Shown piece by piece: positions 1-8,151 of a DNA stretch of 12,413 bases; the first letter of the stretch is position 1, and every line of letters begins with the position of its first letter. The stretch is from Candidatus Paceibacterota bacterium. GTDB taxonomy: Bacteria; Verrucomicrobiota; Verrucomicrobiia; Limisphaerales; UBA8199. The notes below the pieces were generated by a model, which was not told where the DNA came from, did not search any database, and was given only the letters and a program-made list of their open reading frames with translations. Location: assembly GCA_035452965.1 (NCBI GenBank), contig DAOTCE010000058.1:1-12413 (forward strand), read 5' to 3'. The translations under genes and the position numbers were made by a program.

Positions 1-164
1 TAACGTGAAGCGGACGCAAGTACACGGTGTCCAAAAAATGGGGGGAAGGGATCAGGAACCTCGCGATGTCTGATGTCCCCCCTCCCTACCAGGCCCCCGA
101 GTCCTGATTGCACAGGATGGCGCGAGGGCGAGCGGGTAACAAGGCCTGCATCGTAACTCAGGCC

Positions 165-346
165 CCGGCTTTGTAGGGAGCGGGGGAGCAGGCAGGGCTC
201 GTTTCCTCTTGTGCCGTGACCGGCTGAGGGGCTGTGCGCGGGCGCGCTGGATGGTGCCCTGACGGCTCAGGGGTGTGGAGAGGCCTGATCGGGAGCTTCC
301 CCCCCCCCCCCTGCCCTGCCTGCTCCCCTGCTCCCCACAAAGCTGG
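165..346. repeat. Long imperfect inverted repeat (foldback)
   Basis: The left arm (165-198) and the right arm (313-346) are each 34 bases and are reverse complements with three mismatches, around a spacer of 114 bases. With a four-base bulge the pairing can extend outward to 158-162 and 352-356 (TCAGG with CCTGA). The spacer contains a further perfect hairpin, CCCTGA at 257-262 and TCAGGG at 267-272, with a four-base loop, and next to the right arm a run of 13 C. No open reading frame of transposase type lies inside. It could be a small non-autonomous foldback element, a structured RNA, or a complex terminator region for the minus-strand gene ending at 395. There is no T-tract to favour a simple intrinsic terminator. 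Confidence 0.7.
299..311 (+). repeat. C13 homopolymer tract
   Basis: Thirteen consecutive C residues abut the inner side of the right arm of the inverted repeat. Tracts like this are prone to length change during replication and to sequencing error. It is outside any gene I can support, so a frame-switching role is not indicated. Confidence 0.85.
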
Positions 347-394
347 GCACTCCTGACGAGGAAGGCGATGGGGACAGAGAGTGACTTACCGGCC

Positions 395-2230
395 CTACTG
401 CTTCTGCAACCGATAGAGCCGGTTGGGGCGGGTGCTGCCTGAAGGATCAGTGAAAGTAAACGATCCGCCCGAATCGATAGTCGTGGTGCCGATAGCTGTC
501 CAGGTGTTGAGATCTTGTGAACTCAGGATGCTATATGTCTGTCCCTTCTGACCTGTTCCGCTCAAGATCACCGGGCCGCCAGCCGAAGTCTGGACCTGGA
601 GCTCTGCTGGAAGAGCGACCGGGATATCCTCTAGGCGATAAATACGGCTTTTCTGGCAGTTGCCGACCGGATCAGTGAACTCACCCAACCCGTTCGCGCC
701 GAGCGTCATGGTGCCGATAATCGCCCATGTCCTGAGGTCTTGCGAGCACACTACCTTATAACTCTGGCCAGGTTGGCCTGTGGCTGTCAAAGTCACTGAG
801 CCGCCGGGCACCGCGTGAACTTGCAGTTTGGGAGGCATGGCCAAAATACTGATCGTCCCCAGTGTGGTGTTCGCTTCACGACCCCGAATAATCAGTTGGT
901 GCGCCCCCGCCGAAAGGGCAAATACTTTTGGGGCGTACTGCGACGAGGCAGGAGCGCCATTGCCATTGCCTCTCCAGGATACGGTCTGCTTCGTCAGCGA
1001 TGTGCTGACTGGGATGTCCCAGATCATCAAGGGATCGGTCGGCTCTGCGTCAATGTTGACGTAGAACGAGTTTTGACCGTCGTTGGGCGCGCGGACGAGT
1101 GCCGAAACAAGGTAATTTCCGGCATGGACGATGTTGAAGTTGTAGGCGGCCCGACCACCGTTGTTAACCCCCGTCAGTGCCAATTGGGACAAAGTTCCAT
1201 TGCTGGCAATGAAGGGGGCGCTGAACGTGCCGGAGTCCGCGGCAAAGGTCGTCCCCGACGGCGGCTGCGCAGCGGCGACGGACACGTTTGCGGCGGCAGA
1301 GCTGACCATGCTGCCGGAGCCATAAATGACCTTCGCGCTCACGCCGTAACTACCCGCGCTCACATTATTCCAGGAATAGCTGTATGGCGGCACGCCATCT
1401 GACCCGAGCAGCTTCGTGCCGTTATAAAACTGAACCTGTGTGATCAAGCAACCGTTGGAGACAACACTGGCGGTTAACGGAATGGTGGCCGGCGGGCTAT
1501 AAACTGCGCCATGGGCTGGCGATGTCAGCGCAATAGACGGTTGCGGCACATGGGTAACCGTCACACTAACCGGAGCGGAGGCGACCGTGCTGCCGGAACT
1601 ATAGACAGCTAGCGCCGTCAGGCTGTAGCTGCCGGGGCCGACATCAACCCAACTGAAGGTGTAGGGCGCCGAGGAGCGCGCTCCGAGCATCTTCGTGCCA
1701 CTGGAACCTTGTACATAGAACTGCACGCTAGTGATGCTGGCGCCGTTTGGGTTAACACTGGCAGCAACGTTGATGGTTGCTGGCGCCAGGAACCCCGCGC
1801 CGTTGGCTGGTGAAGTCAGCCAGATGGAGGGAGGCGCACTCGGCCCCGGGATAGTGCAGTTGACCTCGCTGGAGTAATCGCTCTCCAGCCCGTTGGTGCT
1901 GAAAGCTGTAACGGCGAAGTAGTAGGTCGCGCCCTGGACGAGATTTGAGGCTGTCACAGTGAGAGCCTTTCCCGCTGGAATGACATTGGTATAGTTCCGG
2001 CTGGCGGGCCCCAAATAGAGGCGGTACCCTGCTATACCCGTGCTCGGGCTGGGGTCCCAGGCAAGGGTAACGGCGCTCCCCCCATGGGAGGATGAGGCGA
2101 GCGTAGCCCCAATCAGAACTGTGCCGAAGCTTCGAAACAGACTGCGAAGGCAGGCCAGCCGACGGGAAGAATCGCCCGATCGGTCGAGTTGGAACAGATC
2201 GCGGATCCGGCGCTGGTGACGCGGGTTCAT
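395..2230 (-). CDS. Secreted FN3/Ig-like modular protein
   Basis: A 611-residue exported modular protein with no recognisable catalytic domain. The N-terminus is a long basic region followed by a hydrophobic stretch (about residues 35-47, FGTVLIGATLASSS), which fits an export signal, although the n-region is unusually long. Residues about 53-125 form a fibronectin type III domain (VTLAWDPSPS start, TYYFAVTAFS core). Two Ig-like domains follow at about 133-225 and 230-318; each opens with a 'SI.LTSP..GA' phrase and carries a 'VQFY' strand, so they are internal duplicates. Residues about 325-463 resemble a carbohydrate-binding-type beta sandwich (AGNYLVSALVRAP, AGAHQLIIRGRE). Two C-terminal repeats at about 467-533 and 542-608 share 'GQ.GQ.Y....SQDL.TW..IGT' and 'FTDP', a module I associate with verrucomicrobial surface proteins. 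No C-terminal sorting motif of the PEP type is visible. A surface-binding or matrix role is inferred only. The ATG at 2228-2230 lacks a clear Shine-Dalgarno sequence. Confidence 0.88.
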   Translation of the reverse strand: MNPRHQRRIRDLFQLDRSGDSSRRLACLRSLFRSFGTVLIGATLASSSHGGSAVTLAWDPSPSTGIAGYRLYLGPASRNYTNVIPAGKALTVTASNLVQGATYYFAVTAFSTNGLESDYSSEVNCTIPGPSAPPSIWLTSPANGAGFLAPATINVAASVNPNGASITSVQFYVQGSSGTKMLGARSSAPYTFSWVDVGPGSYSLTALAVYSSGSTVASAPVSVTVTHVPQPSIALTSPAHGAVYSPPATIPLTASVVSNGCLITQVQFYNGTKLLGSDGVPPYSYSWNNVSAGSYGVSAKVIYGSGSMVSSAAANVSVAAAQPPSGTTFAADSGTFSAPFIASNGTLSQLALTGVNNGGRAAYNFNIVHAGNYLVSALVRAPNDGQNSFYVNIDAEPTDPLMIWDIPVSTSLTKQTVSWRGNGNGAPASSQYAPKVFALSAGAHQLIIRGREANTTLGTISILAMPPKLQVHAVPGGSVTLTATGQPGQSYKVVCSQDLRTWAIIGTMTLGANGLGEFTDPVGNCQKSRIYRLEDIPVALPAELQVQTSAGGPVILSGTGQKGQTYSILSSQDLNTWTAIGTTTIDSGGSFTFTDPSGSTRPNRLYRLQKQ

Positions 2231-2373
2231 TCAGCGGGCTGGAGCCAACTTGCCGGGCTCACGCGTTACTGCCCATACCACTCTCGGAAGTGAACACAGG
2301 TTCATGGCGCCAATTTGCCCCAAAAGCACGTTGGCGCTACAAGGAAGGTCCTTGCAGAACCTTAGGAAAGACC

Positions 2374-2389
2374 CTTGGTACGAACCAAG
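2374..2389 (-). terminator. Hairpin after the two-component genes
   Basis: On the minus strand this hairpin lies about 20 bases beyond the response-regulator stop codon. It is a perfect 6-bp stem (CTTGGT with ACCAAG) around a four-base loop. The following bases read GGGTCTTTCC, which is only weakly T-rich, so termination here is possible but probably incomplete. It is the only obvious structure in the 180-base gap before the secreted-protein gene. It could instead be a protein-binding palindrome. Confidence 0.35.
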
Positions 2390-2410
2390 TGCCCCCAGGA
2401 GCCGCGATGG

Positions 2411-3082
2411 TCAGGATTCTTGCGACGCCAGCCCTGTCTTGAGGGCGAAGCGGACCAACCCGGGGATGTCGAAGATATTGAGGCGCTGCATCAACTTGGC
2501 GCGGTGGTATTCCACAGTCTTGGGGCTGACTTTCAGGGTGAGCGCGATTGCCTTGGTGGTTTGGCCCTCGGCGATGAGTTGGAGAATCTCGCGCTGGCGG
2601 GCCGACAACTGCTCGACCGGGCTGCGAGCGTGAGCGATTTGGTGCAAGGGAAGTTGGTTTCGCAGGCGCGTTTCGATTTCCCGGCTAAGATAGATTTCTC
2701 CGCCGGCCACCCGTTGCACGGCTACCTTCAATTCCGCTATAACCGCTTTCTTGAGAACGTAACCGCGAGCGCCCACCTTTAACGCGCGCCAGACATACTG
2801 GTCATCATCGTGCCGCGAGAGAATGATTACGTGCGATTGCGGACAAGCCTTGACAATGCGTTCAGTCGCCTCCAAACCGTTAAGGCCGGGCATGGAGATA
2901 TCCATCAAGATCAGGTTGGGGTGGGCCGACTTGGCCAGGTCTATGGCCTCACGACCGTCATTGGCCTCGCCGACCAATTCAACGCCGGGGAGTTCCCTAA
3001 GTGCCTGGCTAATGCCGCCGCGAACGATCGGATGATCATCTGCCAGGACAACACGAATCGGCTTTGGCGACTTCGGTTTCAT
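2411..3082 (-). CDS. NarL/FixJ-type response regulator
   Basis: A 223-residue two-component response regulator that should bind DNA when phosphorylated. The receiver domain (about 9-125) shows the acidic pair D15/D16, the phosphoacceptor D61 in LMDISMPG, the switch Ser S89 (VIILS) and the conserved K111 in GYVLKK. A LuxR-type helix-turn-helix fills about 157-217 (LSARQREILQLIAEG, then SPKTVEYHRAKLMQRL). Length and layout are normal for the family. It starts one base after the stop of the upstream sensor kinase (TGA-T-ATG). A strong GGAGG at 3089-3093 sits six bases before the ATG, inside the kinase's last codons. The pair is therefore translationally coupled, and the kinase is the obvious phosphodonor. 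Target genes cannot be read from the sequence; the secreted protein gene downstream is one candidate. Confidence 0.95.
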   Translation of the reverse strand: MKPKSPKPIRVVLADDHPIVRGGISQALRELPGVELVGEANDGREAIDLAKSAHPNLILMDISMPGLNGLEATERIVKACPQSHVIILSRHDDDQYVWRALKVGARGYVLKKAVIAELKVAVQRVAGGEIYLSREIETRLRNQLPLHQIAHARSPVEQLSARQREILQLIAEGQTTKAIALTLKVSPKTVEYHRAKLMQRLNIFDIPGLVRFALKTGLASQES

Positions 3083-3083
3083 A

Positions 3084-5285
3084 TCAAGCCTCCGTCGTCC
3101 GCCATCTCAGCGGGAACCAAGCATGTATCTCAGAGCCTTGGCCGGGTGCGGACTTGCATTCAAAGCCGCCGTCAGTGAGCGTGGCGCGTTCTTCCATGCT
3201 CAATAGGCCCAGGCTGGCGCCCAGCACCGCCCGTTCCCGGACCGCGGCGGCATCGAATCCGATACCGTCATCACGCACGAACAGATGCAGAAAGCCGTTT
3301 TGTCTTTGCAGTTCCACCTTTACGCTGTGAGCTCGTGCGTGCCGCGACACGTTAGTAAGAGCTTCCTGGGCGATGCGGAAGCAGGCGGTTTCTACGACCG
3401 GGTCGAGACGCTGGTCTAGAGTGTCGGCCTGAAATTCGACCTGAAGCCCGGCCGCTGCAGCCTGACGGTTGATATACCACCGCAGCGCCGGCTCCAGCCC
3501 CAAATCGTCCAGCATGGACGGTCGTAGATTCAGGGACAAATCGCGCACTTGTCCGAGCACGCGCTCGACAGCTTGAAGACTTTCCTTCAGACGCACCCTA
3601 AGTGAAGTCCCTCGTGACGATTGCACCACGGCCTGAAGATTCATCTCCGCCACTGTAAGTGTCTGCCCCACCTCATCGTGGAGTTCTCGCGCAATGTGCC
3701 GTCGTTCCGTCTCCTGGGACTCAACCAGGCGACGCGACAGGAGTTGCAGCTTCTCATTGGATTCCAGAAGCCTGGCTTCGGAGCGCTTCCGGTCGCTGAT
3801 GTCCTGGTAACAACTGACAACGCCGATGATCAAACCCTCCGAGTCGCGTAGCGGAACCACATTCGCCAGGACCGGAACGCGTGTCCCATCGGGGCGCCCA
3901 ATGATCAACTCTCGGTTCCGCAAAGGAGTGCCCGTGCGCAGCACTTCGGCTGCCGGCGATTCGGCATGGGGCATTGGCATACCGTCCGGGTAGAAGAGCA
4001 ATTGTGCGCCGCAGTAGCGGTGGTTTGGGGCCTGGTCGCCCGGATCGTAGCCCCACATCTCGACGGCTGTGTGATTGTAGAGTTGGAGACTGCCGAATTG
4101 ATCGCAGACACACACGGCGGCAGGCAGCAGGGGCAGTTCGCGGATCATGTGATCCCGGGTCTGTAACGTCTCTTCGGTGAGTCGCTGTTGGCGGTCGCGC
4201 TCTTGAATGGCTTGTGCCATTTGGTCGAAGGTGCAAGCGAGCTGGCCCAGCTCATCCTTGCCGTGCCGGAGACCTGTGCGGGCGCTGAGCACGCCGCTGG
4301 CCAACCGATCGCTGGCTCGGACCAACGCCTTCACGGGCCGAATGACCAGGAACGTGCTCCCCGCCCATCCGAGCGTGAACGCAAAGCCGGCGGCAACGCC
4401 AATCCAGCTTAGACTCTGAATCAGCGCACGGTTTGGTCCAGCAAAGAGGACATGTTTCGGAATGCTCAAAATGGTGCCCACCACTTCCGGCACCAGTTGA
4501 CTGTCCCTGCACGCAAATGCAAAGAAAGCGGGAGCGCCGCTGGTGTCCTTGGCCTCCACGATACCATCCTTTTGACTGAAGACTGTCTTTACCAATGCGG
4601 GATTCGGGAAACGGTGGCCGCTCGAAAGCCTTGACGCGGGATAACGCACGAGTATTGTGCCGTCGCGGTCAATCTCCGTCCAAGTCGCCCTGGGCCGAAT
4701 TCGCGCCGAGAGTTCTGATCTGGCGCGTCCCAGCCACTCCAGCTTGACAGTAGCAACCACCATAGCTTGGACGCGCCTGGATTCGTCGAAGACTGGATAG
4801 CCAAAAGAGACGGCCGGCTTGCCGCTTCCGGCATCAACTGCGTAATCGCCGATCGCAAATCGTCCGCCACCTGCGAGCACCCGCCGGAACAACCTGCGAT
4901 TTGCCTCATCACCGGGTTCGATATACGTGCGGGCGCTGGCCAGCACATCATTGTTGCTGTTAATCACCCCCAGGTTGGCGTAGCTTGGGTAGCTTGCGAA
5001 CACGTCGTTCAACGCCGACTTGCAGGCCTCGCGGTTGCCCGAGCGCACCGCGGACATCTTCGAGACCCTAACCAGCAATTCCCGGCTCTGTTTGAGCAAG
5101 GCCTGCTCTGCCTGGTGGGCGAGCGGGACCATCTCATGGGCCTGCTCTTTCCACACAGACTTAACGCGTCGCCTTTCTTTAGCCGCGGAATGCAGCGCCA
5201 CACCAACTAGTGGCGCGCACACCAGCAGAACTAGCAGTAACAGGCGAAAGCGCAGGCCAAAGATGATCCTGCTTATAGCATTCAT
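3084..5285 (-). CDS. Membrane sensor histidine kinase (HisKA_3, HAMP, PAS)
   Basis: A sensor kinase of the NarX/DegS group, 733 residues from the chosen ATG. In order: a first membrane segment (about 14-32, LLLLVLLVCAPLVGVA), an extracytoplasmic sensing region of about 250 residues resembling Cache-type sensors, a second membrane segment (about 288-314), a HAMP linker (about 315-370), a PAS domain (about 375-500, ending YQDISDRKRSEA), the dimerisation/phosphoacceptor domain (about 522-595) with H536 in ARELHDEVGQTL, and an HATPase_c domain with the N-box N645 in QEALTNVSRHA and the G1 box DDGIGF (672-677). All catalytic motifs look intact. The ligand is unknown. A GTG at 5310-5312 would add nine residues, but it has no ribosome-binding site. 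The ATG at 5285 places the hydrophobic helix at a normal distance from the N-terminus and has a purine-rich GAAAGG just before it, at short spacing. It forms an operon with the regulator. Confidence 0.93.
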   Translation of the reverse strand: MNAISRIIFGLRFRLLLLVLLVCAPLVGVALHSAAKERRRVKSVWKEQAHEMVPLAHQAEQALLKQSRELLVRVSKMSAVRSGNREACKSALNDVFASYPSYANLGVINSNNDVLASARTYIEPGDEANRRLFRRVLAGGGRFAIGDYAVDAGSGKPAVSFGYPVFDESRRVQAMVVATVKLEWLGRARSELSARIRPRATWTEIDRDGTILVRYPASRLSSGHRFPNPALVKTVFSQKDGIVEAKDTSGAPAFFAFACRDSQLVPEVVGTILSIPKHVLFAGPNRALIQSLSWIGVAAGFAFTLGWAGSTFLVIRPVKALVRASDRLASGVLSARTGLRHGKDELGQLACTFDQMAQAIQERDRQQRLTEETLQTRDHMIRELPLLPAAVCVCDQFGSLQLYNHTAVEMWGYDPGDQAPNHRYCGAQLLFYPDGMPMPHAESPAAEVLRTGTPLRNRELIIGRPDGTRVPVLANVVPLRDSEGLIIGVVSCYQDISDRKRSEARLLESNEKLQLLSRRLVESQETERRHIARELHDEVGQTLTVAEMNLQAVVQSSRGTSLRVRLKESLQAVERVLGQVRDLSLNLRPSMLDDLGLEPALRWYINRQAAAAGLQVEFQADTLDQRLDPVVETACFRIAQEALTNVSRHARAHSVKVELQRQNGFLHLFVRDDGIGFDAAAVRERAVLGASLGLLSMEERATLTDGGFECKSAPGQGSEIHAWFPLRWRTTEA
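3089..3093 (-). promoter_or_regulatory. Ribosome binding site of response regulator
   Basis: GGAGG on the minus strand, six bases before the response-regulator ATG (3080-3082). It overlaps the end of the kinase reading frame. It fixes the start of the regulator and supports coupled translation of the two proteins. Confidence 0.75.
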
Positions 5286-5434
5286 CGCCTTTCGCACAGT
5301 GTAATGTAGCACGGACCAGCGGCTTGCAAAGCGCGCTCTGCTGGAATGCTACCGCCGCCCAAGGCCGGATTCAGTCGTCGGTCCCCGAGTAAGGTTTCCG
5401 CTTGCGCCGGGTGTGGGCCTGTCGCATGGTGCCC

Positions 5435-5439
5435 AGGAG
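5435..5439 (+). promoter_or_regulatory. Ribosome binding site deciding phosphodiesterase start
   Basis: AGGAG lies three bases before the ATG at 5443. An in-frame GTG at 5413 would add ten residues (starting MGLSHGAQERM) but has no such signal and would push the hydrophobic signal segment further in. This favours the ATG. Confidence 0.6.
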
Positions 5440-5442
5440 AGA

Positions 5443-6342
5443 ATGAAGATTTTACTTTCGCCACAGAGCTTGCTCGAATCGGTCTGCGCAATCAGCTTGG
5501 TTCTGGGCACCCTGAACTTGTATGCCTCGGAACCGGTTATGCCCGCATTGAACCTCCTGGCCAGCCAACGACCTCTTGTCATTGCCCATCGCGGGTATTC
5601 CGACTTTGCGCCGGAAAATACGCTGCCGGCCTTCAAGCTCGCCGTGGGGGCCGGGGCTGATCTCGTTGAGCTGGACTATCATTGCACCGAGGATGGCAAG
5701 CTGGTGGTCATCCACGATCACGTGCTGGATCGCACTACGGACGCCACGAACCGGTGGTCGCAGAGGAAGATCAAGGTGGAGACGAAGACCGCGGCGGAAA
5801 TTCAGAGCCTCGATGCGGGCAGTTGGTTCGATGCAAAGTATGCCGGCACACGCATCTTGATGTTGGCGGAGGCGCTGGACGTGATTCAAGCCGGCGGGGT
5901 GACTTTGGTTGAGCGAAAGACTGGTGCTCCGGCCGATTGCATCAAACTGCTGCGGGAAAAGGACCTAATCAACCGGGTGATAGTTCAGTCGTTTGATTGG
6001 GAGTACCTGCGCGGCTTTCATGACCAGGAGCCGGCCCAAGTGCTCGGGGCACTTGGGCCTCCGGAACGATTCGCTGACGGGAAGAAGCCAGCCGGCGTTG
6101 CCAAAGAGCTTAGCGTTATTTGGCTGGACGAACTTGGCAAGACCGGGGCGAAAGTTGTGGTTTGGAACCGCCAGGTTTCCAAGGAGGCTGTGCGCGCCGC
6201 CCACCGGCGGGGACTTAAGGTTTGGGTCTACACCATCAATGAACTGGAACTTGCCAACGACCTGCTCGATATGGGCGTGGACGGCCTCATCACGAACAAC
6301 ACGTCCTTGATGTGGAAGGCGCTCGCGCTGCGCGCGAGTTAA
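5443..6342 (+). CDS. Secreted glycerophosphodiester phosphodiesterase
   Basis: A GDPD/UgpQ-family enzyme of 299 residues from the chosen ATG. It hydrolyses glycerophosphodiesters to glycerol-3-phosphate and an alcohol. The N-terminus (about 1-29, SVCAISLVLGTLNLYASE) reads as a signal peptide, so it acts outside the cytoplasm. The family signature is complete: IAHRGYSDFAPENT with H49, R50 and E58, then VELDYHCTEDG with E77 and D79 as metal ligands, HDHVLDRTT with the second catalytic histidine H91, and LVERKTG with E157 and K159 further on. A C-terminal VWVYTINE and GVDGLITN close the TIM barrel as expected. It is divergent from the sensor kinase across about 157 bases and convergent with aspS nine bases after its stop. 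Substrate (phospholipid head groups or teichoic-type polymers) is not readable. Some family members act on other glycosyl or lyso-lipid phosphodiesters. Confidence 0.93.
   Translation: MKILLSPQSLLESVCAISLVLGTLNLYASEPVMPALNLLASQRPLVIAHRGYSDFAPENTLPAFKLAVGAGADLVELDYHCTEDGKLVVIHDHVLDRTTDATNRWSQRKIKVETKTAAEIQSLDAGSWFDAKYAGTRILMLAEALDVIQAGGVTLVERKTGAPADCIKLLREKDLINRVIVQSFDWEYLRGFHDQEPAQVLGALGPPERFADGKKPAGVAKELSVIWLDELGKTGAKVVVWNRQVSKEAVRAAHRRGLKVWVYTINELELANDLLDMGVDGLITNNTSLMWKALALRAS
6322..6338. terminator. GC hairpin at convergent junction
   Basis: A perfect inverted repeat, CTCGCGC and GCGCGAG around a three-base loop, lies over the last codons of the phosphodiesterase gene, just ahead of its TAA (6340-6342), and past the stop of the convergent aspS. 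It could slow or stop transcription from both sides. No T-run follows on either strand, so it is not a textbook intrinsic terminator. Chance formation in Ala/Arg-rich coding sequence is possible. Confidence 0.35.
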
Positions 6343-6351
6343 CGGTCCCGA

Positions 6352-8151
6352 CTACTCTTTCTTTGCCGCCTTCACCTCGAGGTGGAGGTCGCGCAACTGG
6401 CGCGCCGACACGGGCGCAGGCGACTCGGTCATAAGGCAGGTTCCCTTGGCAGTTTTTGGGAACGCAATCACGTCCCGGATGCTGGTCGTGCCGCAGAGAA
6501 TCGCGCATAGCCGGTCAAAGCCAAGGGCAATGCCACCATGCGGCGGGGCGCCGTACCGGAAGGCGTCCAGCATGTAACCGAACCGCAACCTGGTTTCCTC
6601 CGGGGGAATTTGCAGCACCTCTTCAAACACGGTCTTCTGCACGTCCGGCTGGTGGATACGAATTGAACCGCCACCCAATTCCACACCGTTCACGACCATG
6701 TCGTAGTGCTGGCCGCGCACCTTCTTCGGATCCGTTCTGAGCATCGGAATATCCTCGGCAACCGGCGCGGTGAACGGGTGATGGCTGGAATACCAGCGGT
6801 TCTGTTCCTTGTCGAAACTCAGCAGCGGGAAATCCACCACCCAGAGGAAGTCAAATTGATCGGCCGGGATGGTGAGTGTCCCCTGCCCTTTCAAGACCTC
6901 CGCACAATAGAGGCGAATCTTGCCCAGGATCTCGCACGCGGTAAGCCATTGGTCAGCGGCGAACAGGATTAAGTCCCCCTCCTCGACGCCCAGCTTGCCG
7001 CTCAGCGCCGCCTTCTCCGCATCGCTGAAGAACCGCACGATGGGCGACTTCCACTCGCCGCCTTCGACCTTGATGTAGGCCAGGCCCTTGGCGCCGAAGC
7101 TCTTGGCGTATTCGGTCATGGTATCCATTTGGCCCTGCGTGACAGACGCCAGGCCTTTGGCGTTGATGGCTTTGACAACGCCCTGGTTGGCCACCGCGCC
7201 GCTGAAAATCTTGAACTTGCTGCCCCGGAACTCCTCAGTGAAATCCACCAGCTCCATGCCGAAGCGTGTATCGGGCTTGTCACTTCCGTAGCGATTGATG
7301 GCTTCCTGGAAGGTGAGCCGCTTGAATGGCGTCGGCACGTCAATGTTCAAGGTGCTCTTCCAAATTCGCTTCAGCAGCCCCTCGATCAAGGCATAGATAT
7401 CCTCGCGCTCGATGAATGACATCTCGATGTCAATCTGGCTGAATTCGAGCTGACGGTCGGCGCGCTGATCCTCGTCGCGGAAACAGCGGGCGATCTGGTA
7501 GTAGCGCTCGATACCGCCAACCATGAGGATCTGCTTGAACTGTTGCGGCGATTGTGGCAACGCGTAAAACGTCCCCGGCTCGCGCCGGTTCGGCACCAGA
7601 AACTCCCGCGCCCCCTCGGGCGTGCTCTTGAAAAGGACCGGCGTATCGACCTCCAGGAAGCCCTGCTCATCCATGTAGAGCCGCGTGGCGGTGGCCGCCT
7701 TGCCGCGGAGGCGGAGGTTTCGGGTCATCTCCGGTCGGCGTAAATCGAGGTAACGGTGCTTCAGACGCATTTCCTCGTTCACCTTGCTGGCGACTTCCGG
7801 GTCATCCACCGGGAAGGGCAGCACTTCGGCGAAGTTCAGGAGATCCAGCGCATTGGCCATGACCTCGACTTCCCCCGTCGGGATCTTTGGATTATTCGTG
7901 CCGGCAGGACGCGCGCGCACTTTGCCGGTAATGCGGACCACGCATTCGCTGCGCAGCGACGCGGCCTGCTCGAACAGGTCCTTGGGCAGGTCGCATGGGT
8001 CGAACACGGTCTGGGTGCGTCCCTCGCGGTCGCGGACGTCAATGAAGATCAGCCCGCCAAGGTCACGCCGGGAATGAACCCAGCCGTCAAGGACCACGGT
8101 TCGGCCAATATGCGCCGGGCGCAGCTCGTTGCAATGATGCGTTCGTTTCAT
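6352..8151 (-). CDS. aspS: Aspartyl-tRNA synthetase
   Basis: A class II aminoacyl-tRNA synthetase of 599 residues, the normal length for the bacterial type. It charges tRNA-Asp with aspartate in the cytoplasm. The N-terminal OB-fold anticodon-binding domain (about 1-110) has GWVHSRRDLGGLIFIDVRDREG. The catalytic core carries motif 1 (around RYLDLRRPEM), motif 2 (RCFRDEDQRADRQLEFSQID, about 222-241), the HHPFTAP loop (457-463) and motif 3 (ALGFDRL, GFDR at 544-547). The bacterial GAD insertion occupies about 290-430. L31 in RRDLGG stands where enzymes that also charge tRNA-Asn often have His, which would favour a discriminating, Asp-only enzyme. That is a hint from one position only. No strong Shine-Dalgarno sequence precedes the ATG. 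The upstream 290 bases hold a palindromic repeat. Confidence 0.98.
   Translation of the reverse strand: MKRTHHCNELRPAHIGRTVVLDGWVHSRRDLGGLIFIDVRDREGRTQTVFDPCDLPKDLFEQAASLRSECVVRITGKVRARPAGTNNPKIPTGEVEVMANALDLLNFAEVLPFPVDDPEVASKVNEEMRLKHRYLDLRRPEMTRNLRLRGKAATATRLYMDEQGFLEVDTPVLFKSTPEGAREFLVPNRREPGTFYALPQSPQQFKQILMVGGIERYYQIARCFRDEDQRADRQLEFSQIDIEMSFIEREDIYALIEGLLKRIWKSTLNIDVPTPFKRLTFQEAINRYGSDKPDTRFGMELVDFTEEFRGSKFKIFSGAVANQGVVKAINAKGLASVTQGQMDTMTEYAKSFGAKGLAYIKVEGGEWKSPIVRFFSDAEKAALSGKLGVEEGDLILFAADQWLTACEILGKIRLYCAEVLKGQGTLTIPADQFDFLWVVDFPLLSFDKEQNRWYSSHHPFTAPVAEDIPMLRTDPKKVRGQHYDMVVNGVELGGGSIRIHQPDVQKTVFEEVLQIPPEETRLRFGYMLDAFRYGAPPHGGIALGFDRLCAILCGTTSIRDVIAFPKTAKGTCLMTESPAPVSARQLRDLHLEVKAAKKE

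Larger units (their letters stand above)
1..394. other. Gene-free left end with inverted repeat
   Basis: I find no supportable gene in this stretch. It lies downstream of the stop codon (395-397, minus strand) of the secreted modular protein. It contains G- and C-runs (G6 near 40-46, C-run near 77-82), a weak pair of complementary 7-mers (51-57 and 102-108), and the strong inverted repeat and C13 tract listed separately. A 60-codon minus-strand reading frame at 158-340 falls exactly over the inverted repeat and reads as Gly/Pro/Ala-rich low complexity, so I do not call it coding. Confidence 0.6.

Noticed and set aside
158..340. 60-codon minus-strand reading frame
   Set aside because: It coincides with the inverted repeat and encodes low-complexity Gly/Pro/Ala sequence. 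It has no family resemblance and no ribosome-binding site.
815..1402. 195-codon plus-strand frame opposite the secreted protein
   Set aside because: It is antisense to a clear modular protein, and its translation shows no domain. It is a by-product of GC-rich codon structure.
2250..2782. Plus-strand frames over the regulator and the gap beside it
   Set aside because: They run antisense to the response regulator's helix-turn-helix and receiver coding sequence and show no domain.
5296..5330. Possible kinase promoter on the minus strand (TTGCAA and TACATT)
   Set aside because: The boxes match consensus only partly and are 15 bases apart. If real they would rule out the GTG start at 5312, but the evidence is too weak to list.
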